Assembly (NCBI GenBank): GCA_013694885.1
Contig: JACDBO010000318.1
Location: forward strand, 1-6,507
Reading direction: 5' to 3'
DNA length: 6,507 nt
DNA from: Chloroflexia bacterium
GTDB lineage: Bacteria > Chloroflexota > Chloroflexia > Thermomicrobiales > UBA6265
Shown: positions 6,417 to 6,507 of the stretch, piece after piece
Numbering within the stretch: position 1 is the first letter of the stretch
Layout of the letters: each line of letters starts with the position of its first letter
Notes under the pieces: generated by a model
Told to the model about the DNA's origin: nothing
Databases searched by the model: none
Seen by the model: the letters and a program-made list of their open reading frames with translations, nothing else
Made by a program: the position numbers and the translations under genes

Positions 6417-6507
6417 ATGTCCTCCTCAAACGATGCGCCTGCCCGCATCCACGCTGAATCGCTCGGGCTGCACCACGTCGGCATCGTGGTCGCCGCCCTC
6501 GACGCGG
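6417..6507 (+). CDS. VOC/glyoxalase-superfamily protein (partial, runs off right edge)
   Basis: ATG at 6417 begins 3 bases after the stop of the namH-like gene, and 30 codons are visible. After a short polar leader, residues 16-30 read LGLHHVGIVVAALDA. This is the first strand and helix start of vicinal-oxygen-chelate proteins, with H20 as the likely first metal ligand. Methylmalonyl-CoA epimerase, glyoxalase I and ring-cleavage dioxygenases share this opening, so the specific function cannot be read from the fragment. Tight spacing suggests co-transcription with the upstream gene. The Shine-Dalgarno is weak (GGAC at 6404-6407), so translational coupling is plausible. Confidence 0.7.
   Translation, partial: MSSSNDAPARIHAESLGLHHVGIVVAALDA

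Overview
This window comes from a high-GC bacterial chromosome. It has no tRNA or rRNA, no CRISPR array and no mobile element that I can see. Closely spaced genes, GTG and TTG starts, and the style of the cell-wall proteins suggest a Chloroflexota lineage near the Thermomicrobia/Sphaerobacter group. That placement is a guess from general resemblance, not a measured one.

Layout, left to right. (1) Minus strand, 425 to the left edge: the N-terminal part of a two-domain rhodanese-type sulfurtransferase. Upstream of it on the same strand (1154 to 516) lies a class I SAM-dependent methyltransferase. (2) A 240-bp divergent region with a perfect 7-bp inverted repeat and a possible -10 element. (3) Plus strand, 1395 to 4280: mreD followed 6 bp later by mrdA (penicillin-binding protein 2), two parts of the elongation machinery that builds the lateral cell wall. 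(4) A 33-bp convergent gap, then a minus-strand gene of unknown function (113 codons, probable TTG start at 4655). (5) A 180-bp divergent region, then on the plus strand (4836 to 6413, GTG start) a 525-residue protein with a metallo-beta-lactamase-like domain and a C-terminal Rieske [2Fe-2S] domain. It closely resembles NamH, the UDP-N-acetylmuramate hydroxylase of mycobacteria, and more distantly the animal CMP-N-acetylneuraminate hydroxylase (CMAH). (6) Three bases later, the start of a VOC/glyoxalase-fold gene that runs off the right edge.

The most interesting point is the NamH-like hydroxylase about 0.6 kb from mreD-mrdA. NamH converts the N-acetyl group on UDP-muramic acid to N-glycolyl, so the window pairs a peptidoglycan polymerisation module with an enzyme that may modify the peptidoglycan precursor. 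N-glycolyl muramic acid is known from mycobacteria and some related actinomycetes. If the Chloroflexota placement is right, N-glycolylated peptidoglycan there would be notable. The mreD and namH upstream regions also share a short similar sequence (TGCGG-AT-GGTA[C/G]ACTC), which could be a common promoter element.
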